From Verrucomicrobiota bacterium (GTDB lineage Bacteria; Verrucomicrobiota; Verrucomicrobiia; Verrucomicrobiales; DEV007), in contig JAHDID010000011.1 of the NCBI GenBank assembly GCA_020630975.1, forward strand, positions 1-64,000: a DNA stretch of 64,000 bases. The letters are read 5' to 3'. Under the pieces are notes generated by a model that ran no database searches, was not told the DNA's origin, and saw nothing but the letters and a program-made list of their open reading frames with translations. This document shows positions 63,090 through 64,000 of the stretch, piece after piece. Position 1 is the stretch's first letter. Each line of letters starts with the position of its first letter. The position numbers were made by a program, and so were the translations under genes.

Positions 63090-64000
63090 CTACTCTACCT
63101 CTACCTCTACCTCTACCTCTACCGCCTCCACCGACTGATAAATCCCACCCAGCTCACGCAGCAGGTTCTCCAGCTTTCCGTAGTACTCCGCTTCGTCGGT
63201 ATTCTCTTTATTTCGGCGTAGCAGCCGTACCTCTCGCTCTAGCTCATCGCGGCGGGTGCGCTGCTCGGGGGTGAGTCTTTTCTCAAACTCATTCTTCACC
63301 AAGACCTGCTGCATGGCGCGTAGGCCATCGGGCTCGGCACCATCTTTCGCAGTCCTCGTAGCGGTAGTGCCTTCGAACCACTCGGCACGCGTGCCTAGCG
63401 CATCGCCATTGTCATCGATCAGCGCATGCTCGGTGACGAGGCGCTCCTGCTCTTCATAAAAGATCGCTACCTCGGCTGAGGCGTAGAGGAATGCCTCGAG
63501 TAGCGATACCTGATCGTCATTATCGAGATCGGCTTCAGATATACCTGTAATCGCCTCGGAAAAGTAGGTACCAAAACGAGCGAAATAGATCTCGTTAGCA
63601 CTCTTGGTAGCAGTGATGATCGTACGCCCTGGTCCTGCCAGTGCGCGCATAAAAGGTGCACTGGAGGCCGTGGTATTGACCACGACCAGCTCACTCTCGA
63701 TCCCTTTGCACCACTCACCCAGCTCGCGAGCTGTGAAGTCGCCCCCTGCGATATTAAACTTTGCCTCGCGACCATCAAACGAACCATGCCCGAGCAGGAT
63801 CAGCCACAGCGACTCGCCATCGCCACGAGGCTCTGCCAGTCGGCCCTGGATCTCCGAGCGGATATCTGCACTAGAAGAAGCCCCTTCCTCTAGATCACCC
63901 AAGACCGTACAATCAACCCCAGCGGTATCGCATGCGGTCCGCCAGTGATCGGCGCTCTTCTGAAACACTTCTCGATACTCGTCCTCGCCCTCTAGGCCAA
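63090..64000 (-). CDS. Caspase/C13-fold protein, 5' part beyond the window
   Basis: At least 303 residues; the reading frame stays open to the window edge, so the start is missing. The visible part has a caspase/legumain-like pattern: LWLILLGHGSFDGREAKFN with the catalytic-type His-Gly, then LVVVNTTASSAPFMRAL, where a cysteine is expected but Thr/Ala/Ser are found, then TIITATKSANEIYFARFGTYF and DLDNDDQVSLLEAF. The C-terminus ends in a basic coiled coil and (Val-Glu)5 from a hexanucleotide repeat. Close relatives in this phylum also seem to lack the Cys, so it may be inactive or use another residue. Probably in the envelope, but the signal region is not visible. Confidence 0.65.
   Translation of the reverse strand, partial: GLEGEDEYREVFQKSADHWRTACDTAGVDCTVLGDLEEGASSSADIRSEIQGRLAEPRGDGESLWLILLGHGSFDGREAKFNIAGGDFTARELGEWCKGIESELVVVNTTASSAPFMRALAGPGRTIITATKSANEIYFARFGTYFSEAITGISEADLDNDDQVSLLEAFLYASAEVAIFYEEQERLVTEHALIDDNGDALGTRAEWFEGTTATRTAKDGAEPDGLRAMQQVLVKNEFEKRLTPEQRTRRDELEREVRLLRRNKENTDEAEYYGKLENLLRELGGIYQSVEAVEVEVEVEVE
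63093..63122. repeat. Hexanucleotide microsatellite (CTCTAC)5 encoding (Val-Glu)5
   Basis: Five perfect CTCTAC units, read on the minus strand as GTA GAG. They form the extreme C-terminus of the caspase-fold protein, with the stop codon directly after. Changes in copy number keep the frame. Confidence 0.95.

Overview
The window reads as a chromosome fragment of a Verrucomicrobiota-like bacterium (PVC superphylum). This is an inference from gene content: a secreted sulfatase fused to DUF1080, a DUF1080-ThuA fusion, an SHD1-like domain on a beta-helix protein, a lysine/alanine-rich H1-like protein, PUR/DUF3276, DUF2851, a meso-DAP-type MurE and a RAYT/REP system. Genes are dense and moderately GC-rich, except for one clearly AT-rich block at about 48.0-55.9 kb.

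Layout. 0.1-4 kb: a TatC with a very long acidic/His tail ending in a helix-hairpin-helix, a PUR-type nucleic-acid binder, YicC and a small unknown. 4-12 kb: a PAS-AraC regulator divergent from a sulfatase, then hexuronate metabolism (LgoD-like dehydrogenase divergent from UxaE-like epimerase) and a secreted esterase. 12-17.6 kb: a short dcw cluster (rsmH, ftsL-like, ftsI, unknown lipoprotein, murE, small membrane protein) with no mraZ, murF or mraY here. 17.6-18.4 kb: a decayed RAYT transposase flanked by REP hairpins. 18.4-25.3 kb: minus-strand envelope genes, including a Tat-exported M15 peptidase and a four-gene operon (ECF sigma, membrane anti-sigma candidate, exported protein, CsgG-like protein) ending in a long hairpin terminator. 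25.4-41.4 kb: mainly plus-strand secreted or metabolic genes: TraB/GumN, DUF1080-ThuA, CsgG-TPR, H1-like chromatin protein, a glycoside hydrolase, a cystathionine gamma-synthase-like enzyme, a ParDE toxin-antitoxin pair, a five-haem cytochrome with partner, a GH43-like protein and DUF2851. 41.4-47.9 kb: a composite repeat, two peptide ABC ATPases, a 53-aa membrane protein and SMC. 48-55.9 kb: the AT-rich island. 55.9-64 kb: an unknown exported protein, a pilin-LamG fusion, a DsbD-alpha-like protein, a SET-domain protein, a Popeye-like protein, a DD-carboxypeptidase fused to an SGNH hydrolase, and a caspase-fold protein running off the end.

The strongest candidate for an undescribed system is the AT-rich island. 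A histidine kinase and an OmpR-family regulator sit between exported proteins of unknown function. Two of these (48182-49990 and 53419-54276) share a C-terminal domain I do not recognise. Two promoters in the island carry the same pair of 11-bp tandem direct repeats, each ending exactly 28 bp before the ATG, with no clear Shine-Dalgarno. This suggests the regulator controls the locus itself, probably through leaderless transcripts. Other leads are the ECF/CsgG operon, the co-occurrence of a histone-H1-like protein and a SET methyltransferase, the pilin-LamG gene with a C9 tract at its start, the TatC-HhH fusion, and REP hairpins that have become coding sequence.
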